The translations under genes and the position numbers were made by a program. DNA of 24,517 nt from the NCBI GenBank assembly GCA_019308525.1, contig JAFDIC010000013.1:2239-26755 (forward strand). The letters run 5' to 3'. The notes under the pieces are model-generated. The model was not told the origin of the DNA. It made no database searches and was given only the letters and a program-made list of their open reading frames with translations. Source of the DNA: Deltaproteobacteria bacterium (GTDB lineage: Bacteria > Desulfobacterota > DSM-4660 > Desulfatiglandales > HGW-15). Below, one piece after another: positions 24,328-24,517 of this stretch (position 1 is its first letter; each line of letters starts with the position of its first letter).

Positions 24328-24517
24328 CAGTCCTCCAGTAACTCAGGAAGGATATCCAAGAGGAGCTTCCTATCGGTTTCCCATACCCCCTTCATCAATT
24401 TCTTGATCTTCCCCCAAGGGGCCTTAGGATCTTCTGCCTCAAGGGTCAAACGCTGCAGGAGTGCCTCCTTTCCCTTCACCCTCAACAGCTCTTCCATGGT
24501 CCTCTGCACCTTCCTCA
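24327..24517 (-). CDS. Hypothetical protein, cut by the window edge
   Basis: The frame is open to the end of the window, so only the last 62 or so codons are visible. The visible part (for example MEELLRVKGKEALLQRL and KKLMKGVWETDRKLLLDILPELLED) is charged and helical, with no recognised motif. It could start at the ATG at 24497 or at the GTG at 24509, or continue upstream. Codon use and composition look like a real bacterial gene, but at this length that is weak evidence. A palindrome at 24312-24327 ends it. Confidence 0.4.
   Translation of the reverse strand, partial: RKVQRTMEELLRVKGKEALLQRLTLEAEDPKAPWGKIKKLMKGVWETDRKLLLDILPELLED

Overview
The window looks like a chromosomal segment from an anaerobic or microaerophilic bacterium. 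I infer a Desulfobacterota (deltaproteobacterial) type from the combination of GlnRS, corrinoid-dependent MttB-type methyltransferases, a molybdenum hydroxylase operon of anaerobic flavour and a zinc-ribbon/YIP1 protein. This is a lineage guess from gene content; no marker in the window proves it. I see no phage genes, transposases or CRISPR array.

Layout. (1) 60-1766, minus strand: glnS. (2) 2004-2079, plus: tRNA-Glu(CTC) with a clear promoter and terminator. (3) 2356-5880, plus: a four-gene ABC importer of the osmoprotectant/quaternary-amine family (permease, ATPase with CBS domains, permease, binding protein). (4) 16632-5987, minus, converging on the importer: nine genes in one direction. 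In transcription order these are a stand-alone MetH-activation-like protein, MttB-family methyltransferase 1, a methyltetrahydrofolate:corrinoid methyltransferase-like TIM barrel, MttB-family methyltransferase 2, a B12-binding corrinoid protein, a SAM-dependent methyltransferase with an unassigned C-terminal half, ProA, a GCS2-family glutamate ligase, and a DUF362 protein with two [4Fe-4S] motifs. (5) 17283-21965, plus, divergent from block 4: a xanthine-dehydrogenase-family operon (small Cys-rich protein, FAD subunit, 2Fe-2S subunit, molybdopterin subunit, small zinc-binding-like protein, CoxG-like protein). (6) 22176-24069, plus: a small exported protein and a membrane protein combining an L7/L12-like domain, a zinc ribbon and YIP1, closed by a strong hairpin. 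(7) At the right edge, minus: a short ORF cut by the window end.

How the genes may work together. The importer brings in a quaternary amine such as a betaine. One of two MttB homologues moves a methyl group from it to the shared corrinoid protein. The MtgA/MtrH-like protein passes that methyl to tetrahydrofolate, feeding one-carbon metabolism. The MetH-activation-like protein, perhaps with electrons from the DUF362 iron-sulfur protein, may repair the corrinoid when it oxidises; the usual RamA and RACo activators are not in the window. The roles of the SAM methyltransferase, ProA and the glutamate ligase in this block are unexplained, and this is the most interesting part of the window. The molybdenum hydroxylase operon is a separate oxidative system; its active-site motifs exclude a true CO dehydrogenase, but the substrate is unknown.
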